Assembly (NCBI GenBank): GCA_022448005.1
Contig: JAKUTK010000030.1
Span: forward strand, 1-58,887
Reading direction: 5' to 3'
Source: Pseudomonas sp.
GTDB lineage: Bacteria > Pseudomonadota > Gammaproteobacteria > Pseudomonadales > Pseudomonadaceae
DNA: 58,887 nucleotides
This document shows, piece after piece, positions 16,592-25,680 of this stretch (position 1 is the first letter of the stretch; every line of letters begins with the position of its first letter). A program made the translations under genes and the position numbers. The notes beneath the pieces were generated by a model, which did not search any database, was not told the DNA's origin, and saw only the letters and a program-made list of their open reading frames with translations.

Positions 16592-17062
16592 GGTACCTCC
16601 TGATGGTTTGACCTTTCAGATGCAGCTCGGCTGATGGCCTGTGAGGCAATAGGAGTGGTCTCGTGGCTACCTATAGTTTGAGCGCTTTGCAGCGCTCACG
16701 CCGGAAATTCATGCGTATCTATTGGGTGGCTGGGCTACGAAAGTGGAGGCCCACGGGCAGCTTCCGGCCCAGGCTGTGTAAAAACTCCGACACGCTATCG
16801 AAGTTCGCGCTCGTGCTTAAATTCTGAAAAAGATCGGCTGGTGTGTAGACCTAGAATTTACGGAGCGACGCGTTTTTCTGCTCGTTTTTTAGTCACCGCC
16901 TCGGAGCCCGAGGTTTTTACACAGCCTCGGCCACAAGCGGACAGTCAGCCCAATAAATAAATCTGTCCCTGTTTCGCTTGAGCCCGAAGTGGCTCTCGAA
17001 TCGGCGTTGGTTGGCAGATCGCCAGGGTATCGGCGCGCGACAGTTGTCCGTCTGAATACCCC
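16592..17062. other. Non-coding region containing a MITE-like element
   Basis: No gene is supported here. It contains the 155-bp inverted-repeat element at 16772-16926, followed by unassigned sequence leading to the lysE relic. Confidence 0.45.
16772..16926. repeat. 155-bp MITE-like element with terminal inverted repeats
   Basis: The left end GGCTGTGTAAAAAC (16772-16785) is matched at the right end by GTTTTTACACAGCC (16913-16926), a 14-bp perfect terminal repeat, with further partial matching inward. There is no coding capacity. The ends resemble those of some Pseudomonas insertion sequences, so it may be mobilised in trans. Flanks CGGCCCA and TCGGCCA are similar but not a clean duplication. 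Confidence 0.55.
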
Positions 17063-17338
17063 GAGGCCGGTGTGTTCTACGTCACCTTTGTGCCCCAGTT
17101 CGTTCCGCCCGGTGCGGATGTGGCGGCGTACTCGTTCCTCTCAGGCCTTCACGTATTACTGACCCTGGGCGGGTTCGCCATCCTGATCGCCGCAACCATT
17201 CCGCTCGGCAGACTGCTGCGCCGGCGTGGACTGACTAGGGCGCTGGATCGGCTGACAGGGTGGCGTGCTGGTGGCGTTCGGAGTGAGGCTGATGGCTTCG
17301 AATACGGTACCGACGTTGCAGCCGGGCGCGTGAAATGA
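17063..17338 (+). pseudogene. LysE/RhtB-family exporter, truncated and frameshifted
   Basis: EAGVFYVTFVPQFVPPGADV followed by a hydrophobic stretch and PLGRLLRRRGLTRALDRLTG is the C-terminal half of a LysE-family amino-acid exporter. Upstream of about 17063 the NPxAG motif is already out of frame and the N-terminal helices are absent. After DRLTG the expected LVAFGVRLMAS reading lies in the +1 frame, so a second frameshift spoils the last helix. It is a dead fragment at the island-like boundary before the TonB receptor. Confidence 0.6.
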
Positions 17339-17383
17339 GGCCCCTGGCGTGACGCCAGGGGATGAGGCACGACGACTAGGCGA

Positions 17384-19486
17384 TCAGAAGCGGTAGTTCA
17401 CCCCCAGTGTCAGGGTACGGCCCGGTGCTGGCTGGCGTCCCTCGGGACTGGTGTCGATGCCGCGGAAGTAGTACTGGCGGTCGAACAGGTTGCTGATGCC
17501 GGCCGAGGCGGTCAGCACGCTGTCGTCCTGCAGCTTGAACTCGCGCTCGATGGCGGTGTTCCAGATCCAGTAGGCGGGCAGCTCGCCTACTGAGGCGCTG
17601 GCATTCTCCTCGGCGCTGTTGGCGTCGTCGGTATAGGCGCTGCTGACGTAGAGGCCATCCAGGCTGTAGGTCCAGAACTCGGCGAAGCGGTAACGACCAT
17701 CGACGGTGAACTGGTGCTTGGAGCTGTACGGCACCTCGTTGCCCTTGAAGTCGCCGGTGCGCAGCTCGGCATCGAGGTAGGCGTAGCCGGCGTGCAGGTC
17801 GAGGGTTGGCAGCGCGGCCGGCGTCCAGAACACCTCGGTCTCGATCCCCTGGTGGCGGGTGCTGCCGAGATTCTGGAAGCGGCTGTTGGCGAACACGATC
17901 TGGTCGTCGAAGTCGATGCGGTACAGGCCGAAGTCGATGCGCAGGTTGTCCTGTGGGGTGAAGCGCACGCCGGTCTCGTAGTTGCGCGAGATTTCCGCCT
18001 GCACCACGCCATCCCTGACGATCTGGAACACCTGAGGCACCCGCAGCGAGCGCTGCGCGTTGGCGTAGACGAACCAGTCGTCGCTGGCCTGGTAGCCGAT
18101 GCTCAGACCGGGCAGCCACTCTTCGGCCACGGTCTTGCGCTCGATGCCGCTGACGCCGTCGGCGTACTCCATCTTGGCGTGCTCATAGCGCACGCCGGGG
18201 GTGAGGGTCAGGCGGTCGTCGAGCAGCTTGATTTCGTTGCTCACATAGGCGGCCTGGCCCTTGGTATCGAATACCCAGTCGCGCACCACGCTTGTGGCGC
18301 CGGTATTCAGGTTCAGACGGTCGACATCGAAGTCGACGTTTTCCTTGACCAGGCGGGCGCCAAGCAGCCAGGTCTGGCTGACGCCATCACCGTCGATGCC
18401 GAGGCTCAGGCGCGGCTCGCTGCCCCAGACACGGAAGTCGCGGGGAGCATCCTGCAGGGTGGTCGGCGTGGCATCCGGCGCGAAGGGCAGCCCGACAACA
18501 AAGTTGCGATAGCTGTGCTGGGCGAAGTTGGTCCAGCTGAATTCCACGTCGTCGAACGGGCCCATGGCGCCGAGGTATTGAGTATAGGTGCCCCAGACGC
18601 GGTCGCTGTCGCCTTCGAAACGATCGAGCTTGCGGGTCGACTGCCGCGGGTCGTCCTTGTAGTCGGCCACGCTGAGGGCGCCGGCCAGGTCCATGTCGGC
18701 GATGTAGCGCTGCACGCCGAAACTCAGGCTGCGGCTGTCATCGATATCCCACTGGCCGCGCAGGCGGTAGTTCTGCACATCGGTCTCAGAATGCTCGCGA
18801 CCGTACTCGCCACTGATGGTGTTGACGTCCAGCTGCAGGCCGAAGTTGTCGGTCAGGCGCCCACCGGTGCCCAGGTAGCTGTCGTACAGCTGGCGCCCGC
18901 CGGGCGCGAAGGTGACACGCTCCTGCAGGGTGGTTTCCCACTTATCCGGAATTGGCCGGCTGATGAAGTTGATCACGCCGCCGACGTTGTTCGGTCCGTA
19001 CTGCACGGACGCGCCGCCACGCACGATGTCGATGCGATCGACCGTCGCCAGGGTCTGCGGAAACAGCGACAGGCTGGTCTGGCCATAGGGCGCCAGGGCC
19101 AGCGGGATGCCATCGGCGAGCGCTTGGACGCGGCCGCTGCGACTTTCCGAAAGCCCGCGCACGGACAGTTGCGGCAGTACCCCGGCACCGGTCTCGTCGA
19201 GGATCTTCACCCCTGGGACCCGCGCCAGCGCGTCATCCAGGCCACGCACGCTGGCCTTCTTCAGTTCGTGAGCCTGGACCACGCTGCGGCTGCCGGCATA
19301 GGTGCGTACCTCTTCGTCACTGGCACTACCAAGCACATCCCCCTGGATGATGAGCGGGGCAAGGGATACCGGGCCGTCCTGCTTCTGCTGACGGTTGTCC
19401 TCGGTCTCGTTGGCCTGCGCGGCCTGGGCAATGGCGATGGCCAGCAGACTGGCAGTGACGCCGATACGGCGGGTCGTCCTGATCAT
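17384..19486 (-). CDS. TonB-dependent outer-membrane receptor (FecA-like)
   Basis: This complete 700-residue receptor has a signal peptide (GVTASLLAIAIAQAAQA), a short N-terminal segment, then the plug domain with VPGVKILDETGAGVLPQLSV and the DRIDIVRGGASVQYGPNNVG motif. A 22-strand barrel ends in the aromatic GVNYRF (terminal Phe). Overall it is most like ferric citrate/FecA-type and related siderophore receptors, but the substrate cannot be read from sequence. It lacks an obvious FecR-signalling domain, and no sigma/anti-sigma pair is adjacent, so control is probably direct Fur repression through the upstream box. It faces the lysE relic on one side and remnants on the other. Confidence 0.85.
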   Translation of the reverse strand: MIRTTRRIGVTASLLAIAIAQAAQANETEDNRQQKQDGPVSLAPLIIQGDVLGSASDEEVRTYAGSRSVVQAHELKKASVRGLDDALARVPGVKILDETGAGVLPQLSVRGLSESRSGRVQALADGIPLALAPYGQTSLSLFPQTLATVDRIDIVRGGASVQYGPNNVGGVINFISRPIPDKWETTLQERVTFAPGGRQLYDSYLGTGGRLTDNFGLQLDVNTISGEYGREHSETDVQNYRLRGQWDIDDSRSLSFGVQRYIADMDLAGALSVADYKDDPRQSTRKLDRFEGDSDRVWGTYTQYLGAMGPFDDVEFSWTNFAQHSYRNFVVGLPFAPDATPTTLQDAPRDFRVWGSEPRLSLGIDGDGVSQTWLLGARLVKENVDFDVDRLNLNTGATSVVRDWVFDTKGQAAYVSNEIKLLDDRLTLTPGVRYEHAKMEYADGVSGIERKTVAEEWLPGLSIGYQASDDWFVYANAQRSLRVPQVFQIVRDGVVQAEISRNYETGVRFTPQDNLRIDFGLYRIDFDDQIVFANSRFQNLGSTRHQGIETEVFWTPAALPTLDLHAGYAYLDAELRTGDFKGNEVPYSSKHQFTVDGRYRFAEFWTYSLDGLYVSSAYTDDANSAEENASASVGELPAYWIWNTAIEREFKLQDDSVLTASAGISNLFDRQYYFRGIDTSPEGRQPAPGRTLTLGVNYRF

Positions 19487-19626
19487 GCGGAGGTGAGCTC
19501 CTGATTGAGAGCCTCAGGCGCAGCAGGGCAGCAGCGACGGAGCGCTGCCCGTCACCTTTGGCTGAGTTGTGGGCAGAGAAGTGCCGCTCTGTCTAAGTAT
19601 TTCTGATAATTAAATGCGCTAGCGGC

Positions 19627-19645
19627 TGAGAATTATTATCGTTAT
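19627..19645 (-). promoter_or_regulatory. Fur-box-like operator for TonB receptor
   Basis: Read on the minus strand the site is TAACGATAATAATTCTCA, containing GATAATAAT and a partly inverted repeat typical of Fur boxes (GATAAT hexamers). A further TGATAAT lies at about 19604. Both are about 120-160 bases upstream of the receptor start. This suggests iron repression by the Fur protein encoded at the right end of the window. Confidence 0.5.
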
Positions 19646-19702
19646 TTAAAGTGTATGTAAAGGGGGTTGTAAGCCGGAAACCCAGAAATTTCCGTCAGCC
19701 GA

Positions 19703-20086
19703 TCAACATGGCTTGTCTCGCGCTTGGTCGATGAGTTCCTGCATCGCCCGCATGACTTCTTCGTGGGTGTACGACTTGGCGTTGGGGTCGTCGGCCTCTC
19801 GGAGAGCTTCCTCGACCTCGCGGGTCATCCGCGCATATTCTTCCGGCCACAGCGCTTGCTCCATGCGCAGCGACGCCTGCCCAAGCAGGTGCAGCAGGCC
19901 GAACAGCCGCATGTCATTGGTGGCGACGACGTGCTCTCGAATCCGCTCCTGGATCACCTCGCAGGCCCGATGCGCCTCTGGCGTCGCCGTGCCCTCGTAG
20001 CCGGCTGGGAGTTCTGCTTCTTCAGCGATTCGCGCCCAAGCGATAGCCAGCGCCTCGATGGTGGACAGGTTCATTTGCTCATCCAC
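19703..20086 (-). CDS. Hypothetical protein, small helical
   Basis: The product is 127 residues from GTG 20086, or 123 from ATG 20074, which overlaps the preceding stop in ATGA and is preferred. It is strongly helical and acidic (EAHRACEVIQERIREHVVA; EEVMRAMQELIDQARDKPC at the end). There is no signal peptide and I recognise no family. It follows a remnant whose own 5' end has been lost, so its promoter may be gone. Confidence 0.45.
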   Translation of the reverse strand: MDEQMNLSTIEALAIAWARIAEEAELPAGYEGTATPEAHRACEVIQERIREHVVATNDMRLFGLLHLLGQASLRMEQALWPEEYARMTREVEEALREADDPNAKSYTHEEVMRAMQELIDQARDKPC

Positions 20087-20300
20087 TTGCGCAGCAGACG
20101 CTTTTTCAGGGAGGCGCGCTCTTGCGGATTGCGTCCCTTGTGGTTGGCAATGCGATCCGCCGTGGCGGCCTGGCGCTTGATGGGCCAGTAGGAGCGGCCA
20201 TCCTTACCCATCGACCAGACGTTGCTGACCTGGTTTTCCAGTAGAGGCAGATGGGCGCATAGAGCTTCCGGCGACGCGCTGGCCAGCGCGGTGCGCTCGT
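20071..20300 (-). pseudogene. C-terminal fragment of an unidentified small protein
   Basis: The reading ALCAHLPLLENQVSNVWSMG, then KDGRSYWPIKRQAATADRIA and a basic NPQERASLKKRLLRKWMSK tail looks like a genuine protein end and is coupled to the next gene by an ATGA overlap. Upstream of about base 20300 the sensible frame switches to an integrase fragment, so the N-terminus has been replaced. Function unknown. Confidence 0.35.
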
Positions 20301-20525
20301 GAGTTCGCCAGCAGCCGCAGCAGTTCATCGCCGCGAAAGCCACGCCAGAATCCGAGCAGCACCAGCGCTCGGTCCCGTTGGTGGCGAAGCGCTGCCGCTC
20401 CATCGCCCCGGGCATGCGCCGCAGCGATCGCTGCAGCCAACCAGTCATCGAGCTCGACCAGCCGCCGAATCTGGAGCGGCGCGGCTTGCTTGACCTGGCG
20501 GGTATCCGGATTTTTTGGTTGATTG
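20297..20525 (-). pseudogene. Tyrosine recombinase fragment
   Basis: In the frame reading KNPDTRQVKQAAPLQIRRLV, ELDDWLAAAIAAAHARGDGA, HQRDRALVLLGFWRGFRGDE and LLRLL, the last part is the start of a tyrosine recombinase catalytic domain (RDRALVLLGFWRGFR is the first-Arg region). There is no start codon before the upstream stop, and the frame ends about 25 residues after the motif, so the catalytic HxxR, His and Tyr are all missing. Confidence 0.5.
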
Positions 20526-20710
20526 GCTCATATCATGATGACGGAACCAACCATCAGCTCAGCGGATTACCTGGTTGATGACGACTCTTCTTCACGGCCC
20601 CTGCAAGTTTGCAGCAACGCCCAGGTTCGCATGCCGAGATACGCAGTGAGGCTTCGCGATCAACACACCATGCATTCACAATGTCACTGCAAGGTCCGGC
20701 ATGTCTCTGC

Positions 20711-21145
20711 TCAGTCCTTACGGCCTGAGCTAGCCCTATACAGCTGTTGTTTGCTCTCCTCGCTGATCCCCGTCAGGATGCCGCAGGCATTGATCTCCCG
20801 ACCCTCGTTGCAACTCGCCCTCAGTGAAACGAGTTGTTGCTCAAGCGCTTGCAGAGCAGTTATCTGCGACCGCACATGAGAGATGTGGTCATCGAGCATG
20901 GCGTTGACGGCGGTACAGGGCTGGCGAGGGTCGTCCTGATAGCTCTGTAGCTCGCGAATCTCTGTCAGTGACAGGTCCAGAATTCGGCAGCGGCGGATAA
21001 AGGCAAGCCACTCGCCATGCTTCTCGGTATAGACACGGTAACCATTCTCCTGCCGTTCTGGCGGCGGCAACAGGCCCTGCTGCTCATAGAAGCGGATCGT
21101 CTGCGTGTCGATACCCGCTATCTGGGCTAACTGACCAATGCGCAT
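20711..21145 (-). CDS. cadR: Cd(II)/Pb(II)-responsive MerR-family regulator CadR
   Basis: This 144-residue MerR-family regulator has the N-terminal winged helix MRIGQLAQIAGIDTQTIRFY, then EQQGLLPPPERQENGYRVYT, a long dimerisation helix, and a metal site with Cys residues in QPCTAV and in ASCNEGREINACG near the C-terminus. This spacing (one Cys before the helix, two in the loop) is that of CadR/PbrR rather than MerR or CueR. The usual His-rich tail of some CadR proteins is absent. It is divergent from a CDF exporter across a 19-bp-spaced promoter, which it likely twists open when metal binds. It may also act on the second operator at 33144. Confidence 0.85.
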   Translation of the reverse strand: MRIGQLAQIAGIDTQTIRFYEQQGLLPPPERQENGYRVYTEKHGEWLAFIRRCRILDLSLTEIRELQSYQDDPRQPCTAVNAMLDDHISHVRSQITALQALEQQLVSLRASCNEGREINACGILTGISEESKQQLYRASSGRKD

Positions 21146-21177
21146 CAGGCTTACTCCTCAACGGATCATCTGTCCCA

Positions 21178-21208
21178 TTGACCTTATAGTAGCTATATAG
21201 TTTTTAAT
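21178..21208 (+). promoter_or_regulatory. CadR-type promoter/operator
   Basis: TTGACC (-35, 21178-21183) and TTTAAT (-10, 21203-21208) are separated by 19 bases, the long spacer of MerR-family targets. The spacer carries an imperfect dyad (CTTATAG-TAGCTATATAG). It sits between divergent cadR and the CDF transporter gene. Confidence 0.65.
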
Positions 21209-21243
21209 ACTAGCAATCTATGTTGGTTAACTGGAGCCGTATC

Positions 21244-22140
21244 GTGAGTAAAGCCTGTGGTGGCCCATGTAGCTGCGATGCAACGCCTGCAGCGGATACC
21301 GATATGCCGGTCTCCTCCGAAGCGTCAGGGGAATGGGTCAGCGTGTATGCTGTGCCGAAGATGGATTGTCCCTCAGAAGAACGGATGATCCGCTTGGCGC
21401 TGAACGGCTTTGATGAGATTCGAACGCTGTCCTTCGACTTGTCGAACCGCCGATTGGAGGTCGTGCATGACGGCGAGGCTGAGCCCATTACCGCGAAACT
21501 GGCGACCTTGGGGCTAGGCGCCTCTCTTCAGGAAACCGTCATTGCCGACCCAGAGACGATCAAGGCCGCTGAGAGCTCGGCAGTCTCTGCTACGCAGGAG
21601 TCAGGCACTCTGCGCGTGTTGCTCGGTATCAATGCGATCATGTTCGTGGTGGAAATGACTGCTGGCCTGATCGCCCAGTCTACCGGCCTGATCGCTGATT
21701 CCCTGGATATGTTTGCCGATGCAGCCGTCTATGGCCTGGCTCTCTATGCCGTAGGGCGCAGTGCGAAAATGCAGGTACGTGCCGCGCATCTGGCAGGGGT
21801 ACTGCAACTGATTTTGGCTATCGGCGTACTCGTCGAGGTGGTGCGACGCTTTGTTTTCGGTAGTGAGCCTGAATCGCTGATGATGATGGCGATCGCCTTC
21901 GTCGCGTTGATCGCCAATACCGGTTGCCTGCTGTTGATATCCAAGCACCGCGAAGGCGGCGCGCATATGAAGGCAAGCTGGATATTCTCGGCCAATGATG
22001 TGGTGATCAACATGGGCGTCATCGCCGCCGGTGCCTTGGTCGCCTGGACGGGGTCCAGCTACCCTGACCTGATTATCGGTACCATCGTGGGCCTGATCGT
22101 CCTCAACGGCGCTCGGCGCATCCTGGCGCTCAAGGGGTGA
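21244..22140 (+). CDS. CDF-family metal exporter with N-terminal HMA-like region
   Basis: The product is 298 residues from GTG 21244 (GGAG eight bases upstream), rather than ATG 21220, which lacks a site. The N-terminus holds Cys motifs (CGGPCSC), followed by an HMA-like fold (VYAVPKMDCPSEERMIRLAL) lacking the second metal Cys, then a six-helix cation diffusion facilitator domain with Asp sites in IADSLDMFADAAVYGLALYA and SANDVVINMGV. The cytoplasmic C-terminal domain of CDF exporters is missing. It probably exports Cd, Zn or Pb by proton exchange in the inner membrane. It is driven from the CadR promoter, and the ZIP and Lnt genes follow on the same strand. Confidence 0.8.
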   Translation: MSKACGGPCSCDATPAADTDMPVSSEASGEWVSVYAVPKMDCPSEERMIRLALNGFDEIRTLSFDLSNRRLEVVHDGEAEPITAKLATLGLGASLQETVIADPETIKAAESSAVSATQESGTLRVLLGINAIMFVVEMTAGLIAQSTGLIADSLDMFADAAVYGLALYAVGRSAKMQVRAAHLAGVLQLILAIGVLVEVVRRFVFGSEPESLMMMAIAFVALIANTGCLLLISKHREGGAHMKASWIFSANDVVINMGVIAAGALVAWTGSSYPDLIIGTIVGLIVLNGARRILALKG

Positions 22141-22282
22141 GGCTGCACGGTACGCAGCTATCGATGCCTGGGACACTTGATCGAAGTGGCTGTACAAGCG
22201 CGCTAGGCCTGAACGACAGCATATAGCGCGAAGGCTCGGAGCCAGCAAGGTAGCGTATCTAGGAATCAACCAAGGAAGGAAG

Positions 22283-23044
22283 ATGATGGATAGTATCTGG
22301 CTGGTACTCGGCCTGGCGCTGTTGCCCGCCTTAGGCAATTTTAGTGGTGGGCTCGCTGCGGAGGCCTCCCGAACTACCGGGCGCCGTCTCAATTACGCCC
22401 TTCACGGCGCTGCCGGCCTCGTCATTGCGGTGGTGGCGGTTGAAATCATGCCGCGCGTGCTAGAGAACCTCTCAGCCTGGGTAATCGCCCTCGCTTTCGC
22501 GCTGGGCGGCATTGCTTACGTAGGTATCGAGAAGCTCGTTGAGAGTCTCCAGAAGCGACAAGGCCAGCAGGGAGAAGGCGGTCAGACGAGTGTCTGGATG
22601 ATCTATATCGCCGTATCCATCGACCTGTTCAGCGATGGCCTCCTGATCGGGGCGGGGTCGGCGGTCTCACCGTCGGTCGCGATAATCCTGGCGGCGGGTC
22701 AGGTTCTCGCCGATGTTCCTGAGGGCTTTGCGACGATCGCCACCATGAAAGATAAAGGAATCCCTCGTAGCAAGCGGATACTGCTCTCTGCTTCCTTCGC
22801 GATTCCTGTGCTCTCGGCAGCCGTCTTTGCTTACTTCGTACTCAGGAACCAGCCGGAGGCATTTAAGCTAGCGGCACTGACGTTCACGGCAGGCCTTCTC
22901 ACGGTCGCTGCCATCGAAGATATGGTCTCCGAGGCTCACGAGAGCGGTGACGATACGCACATCTCACCGCTGGCTTTCATAGGCGGCTTCGTCCTGTTCG
23001 TTCTGGTATCAGCGGGCTTGGAAGGGGTGGTATCGCAAAGCTAA
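22283..23044 (+). CDS. ZIP-family metal transporter
   Basis: This 253-residue inner-membrane protein has eight predicted helices. Metal-path residues appear in VSIDLFSDGLLIGAGSA (helix IV type) and AAGQVLADVPEGFATIATM (helix V type), and a later conserved acidic segment is AAIEDMVSEAHESGDDTH. The start at ATGATG is preceded by AAGGAAGGAAG. ZIP proteins bring divalent metals into the cytoplasm or equilibrate them, so its pairing with a CDF exporter under CadR is notable. A 142-base gap separates it from the CDF gene, so it may or may not share the CadR promoter. Confidence 0.8.
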   Translation: MMDSIWLVLGLALLPALGNFSGGLAAEASRTTGRRLNYALHGAAGLVIAVVAVEIMPRVLENLSAWVIALAFALGGIAYVGIEKLVESLQKRQGQQGEGGQTSVWMIYIAVSIDLFSDGLLIGAGSAVSPSVAIILAAGQVLADVPEGFATIATMKDKGIPRSKRILLSASFAIPVLSAAVFAYFVLRNQPEAFKLAALTFTAGLLTVAAIEDMVSEAHESGDDTHISPLAFIGGFVLFVLVSAGLEGVVSQS

Positions 23045-23200
23045 CGTACTGCTCCCCAACACAGCCACTGTCGTGCTGGCCGAATACGAAGCAGCTCCCA
23101 GCTTACGGCGCACCTAGTCGAGTCCAGAAACATTCACTTTGCCACCCTGGCCAGCCGGCCGAATGAATTGACGCAGCTTGATTAAGCGGAGCAAGAAAGC

Positions 23201-24778
23201 ATGAGCCACAGGGTTGATCCTGGATTCGGAGGCGAGAGAGCATTGGGTGATAAGTGCGCGCTACCCTCTAGCCTATACACGGGCGTGCGCTATAAGCCGC
23301 TTCTGACAGGGGGGATGGCTCTACTTGCTGGAGGCGCCATGCCGCTTGCCTTTGCCCCTGTGGGCTGGGCATGGCTTGCGGTGATCGCTCTGGCAACATT
23401 TTTTGTCCTGACCGCGCAGTCTTCAAGGCGTCAGGCGCTGTGGTCGGCCTACCTCTTTGGCCTTGGCTACTTCGGCGTGGGTGTCTCCTGGGTCTTTATC
23501 AGCATTAGCCAGTACGGCAATGGCCCCGTGGTGGCGGTGTTAGTCACGGCGGCCTTTGTCTCGCTGCTCGCCCTCTTTCCATGGGGCGTCGCGTACCTCG
23601 TGCGCTGCCTGCGCCCTGAGATGGATGCAATGGCACTCTGGCTAGGGCTACCTGCGGCATGGGTGCTGAGTGAATGGATGCGCACCTGGTTCTTGACCGG
23701 CTTTCCCTGGCTCTTCATTGGCTACAGCCAGACCGACACCACACTTGCCACTATCGCTCCCGTCTTTGGCGTGCTTGGCGTGAGTTTACTGGTGGCACTT
23801 CTCGCTGGCGGGCTTGCCTGGGTTGTCCAGGGGCCAAGCCTGCGCCGTGCTGCGGTAGTCGGTGCCGTGTTAGTCGCTACCCTCGCCGGCTTGCAACTGC
23901 TGGATCGTGAATGGACGCAGCCAGCCGCTGACCCGATCGATGTCGTCCTCTTGCAAGGAAACATCGCGCAAGACAAGAAATGGGACCCGGGATACCGGGA
24001 CATCACACTTGAGCGCTATCAGGCGCTTACCGCGCAGCATCTCGGAGCCGATATCGTGATCTGGCCAGAAGCGGCAATCCCGATGTGGCATGACCAGGCC
24101 AAAGCATATCTTGCTGAGCTTGAGGCGTTAGCCGATCAGGCAGGCACATCGTTAATGATTGGCGTCCCGGTACGCGAGGCGGAGGGCCGTACCTACAACG
24201 CCGTGGTAAGCCTCTCCGATCCCTCAGGCTTCTACTACAAACGCCACCTGGTGCCCTTCGGTGAATATGTTCCGCTCCGGAACTTCTTGGGTTCGGCCCT
24301 CGACGTGCTCGGGGCGCCTATGTCCGATTTCACACCAGGACGGGAAGCGCACGTCCTTAACGCAGCGGGTGTGCCCGTCGGAGCACTCATCTGCTACGAG
24401 GCGGTCTTTGGTGCTGAAGTCACGGAACTTCTGCCCGAAGCGCAGTTACTGGTGAATGTCAGCAACGATGCTTGGTTCGGCAGCTCAATCGGCCCTCTCC
24501 AGCACTTCCAGATGGTCCGCATGCGTGCCATCGAAACCGGACGTGACCTACTGCGAGCCACGAACACGGGCATCACAGCAACTGTCAGCTATGAGGGAAA
24601 GGTCCTTACACGCGCTCCTCAATTCCGCGTAGCCACCCTCAGCGCCGAAGTGACCCCCCGAACTGGCGCGACCCCTTATGTGCGCTGGCGGGATTGGCCT
24701 ATCCTTGGCGTGATCGCACTCGGACTCGGTTTGCTCCTGCTTCGTCGAATTCGGCAGTATCATCGGTTGGATACATAA
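23201..24778 (+). CDS. lnt: Apolipoprotein N-acyltransferase, accessory copy
   Basis: This 525-residue protein has the Lnt layout: an N-terminal membrane domain of about five helices (PLAFAPVGWAWLAVIALATF; GLGYFGVGVSWVFISI), then a nitrilase-like periplasmic domain with the catalytic Glu in VIWPEAAIPMW, the Lys in YYKRHLVPFGEYVPLR and the Cys in ICYEAVFGAEV, and a final helix. Lnt adds the third acyl chain to the N-terminal Cys of lipoproteins. Essential lnt normally sits with ybeX/corC, so this is an extra island copy. It has GGAG before ATG 23201 and follows the ZIP gene. All catalytic residues are visible, so it is probably active. Confidence 0.85.
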   Translation: MSHRVDPGFGGERALGDKCALPSSLYTGVRYKPLLTGGMALLAGGAMPLAFAPVGWAWLAVIALATFFVLTAQSSRRQALWSAYLFGLGYFGVGVSWVFISISQYGNGPVVAVLVTAAFVSLLALFPWGVAYLVRCLRPEMDAMALWLGLPAAWVLSEWMRTWFLTGFPWLFIGYSQTDTTLATIAPVFGVLGVSLLVALLAGGLAWVVQGPSLRRAAVVGAVLVATLAGLQLLDREWTQPAADPIDVVLLQGNIAQDKKWDPGYRDITLERYQALTAQHLGADIVIWPEAAIPMWHDQAKAYLAELEALADQAGTSLMIGVPVREAEGRTYNAVVSLSDPSGFYYKRHLVPFGEYVPLRNFLGSALDVLGAPMSDFTPGREAHVLNAAGVPVGALICYEAVFGAEVTELLPEAQLLVNVSNDAWFGSSIGPLQHFQMVRMRAIETGRDLLRATNTGITATVSYEGKVLTRAPQFRVATLSAEVTPRTGATPYVRWRDWPILGVIALGLGLLLLRRIRQYHRLDT

Positions 24779-24878
24779 CGCTTGCCATTCTCACAGCGAG
24801 CAGACTCTGTATCGGGTGAGAAGGAAGGGATTTGTCTACATATGGCATTGGCTCGCAGGAAAAAGCTCCAAAGCCGGG

Positions 24879-25533
24879 CTGGAGAAACATGAGCTGGCTG
24901 CCGGCATCCTGGCTGTGATCAACGGCCACCTGGGTGACCACGGCCTGTCGCTGCGCCAAGGCACTATCGTCGATGCCACACTGATCAACGCGCCGAGTTC
25001 AACCAAGAACAAGGACGGCAAGCGCGACCCGGAGATGCACCAGACCAAGAAAGGCCAGCAATACTACTTCGGCATGAAGGCGCACATCGGCGTGGATGAC
25101 GAATCGGGCTTGGTGCACAGCGTGGTGGGCACGGCGGCCAACGTGGCGGATGTCACCCAGGTCGATAAGCTGCTGCACGGCGACGAGAATGTGGTTTGCG
25201 CCGACGCTGGTTACACCGGCGTTGAGAAGCGTCCCGAGCATGAGGGGCGTCAGGTGATCTGGCAGGTTGCGGCACGCCGCATCACCTACAAGAAGCTCGA
25301 TAAGCGCAGCGCGCTATACAAAGCCAAGCGCAAGATCGAGAAGGCCAAAGCCCCAAGTACGCGCCAAGGTCGAGCACCCGTTCCGCGTGATCAAGCGGCA
25401 GTTTGGCTATACCAAGGTGCGGTTCCGCGGGCTGGTGAAGAACACCGCTCAGTTGGTCACGCTGTTCGCGCTGTCGAATCTGTGGAAGGCGCGCCGACGG
25501 TTACTGACCAACGCGGGAGAGGTGCGCCTGTAA
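24879..25533 (+). pseudogene. IS5-family transposase, 5'-truncated and frameshifted
   Basis: From about base 24879 the reading LEKHELAAGILAVINGHLGD, then RQGTIVDATLINAP, FGMKAHIGVDDESGLVHSVV and ADAGYTGVEKRPEH is an IS5-family transposase lacking its N-terminal about 110 residues. At about 25350 a frameshift moves the remainder ([20 protein letters not shown], then [17 protein letters not shown]) into another frame, ending at 25533. DDE residues in VDATLI and ADAGYTG are present, but the gene is dead. Confidence 0.8.
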
Positions 25534-25680
25534 TGCGGGAAATGGCCGCCGCGAGGTGCTCGCGGCGGCTAAAAACACAGAAATGAGCGGTGATCTGATC
25601 ATTTTTGGTCGATTTTCCGCTTTCAAAATCGGCGGAAGCTGAAGTCAGCCAGAAATACATGGCTACTTCAGACCATCCCT
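24879..25680 (+). mobile_element. Remnant of an IS5-family insertion sequence
   Basis: This is the 5'-truncated transposase gene plus its downstream non-coding end. The right terminus is taken at GGCTACTTCAGACCATCCC (about 25661-25679). The left terminus is missing, since the sequence begins shortly after lnt. It is a different lineage from the complete IS5-family copy just downstream; the proteins share many blocks (GTIVDATLI, KRDPEMHQ) but are clearly diverged. Confidence 0.6.

Noticed and set aside
17714..19504. Long 596-codon plus-strand ORF
   Set aside because: It is the antisense of the TonB receptor gene, a high-GC shadow with no domains.
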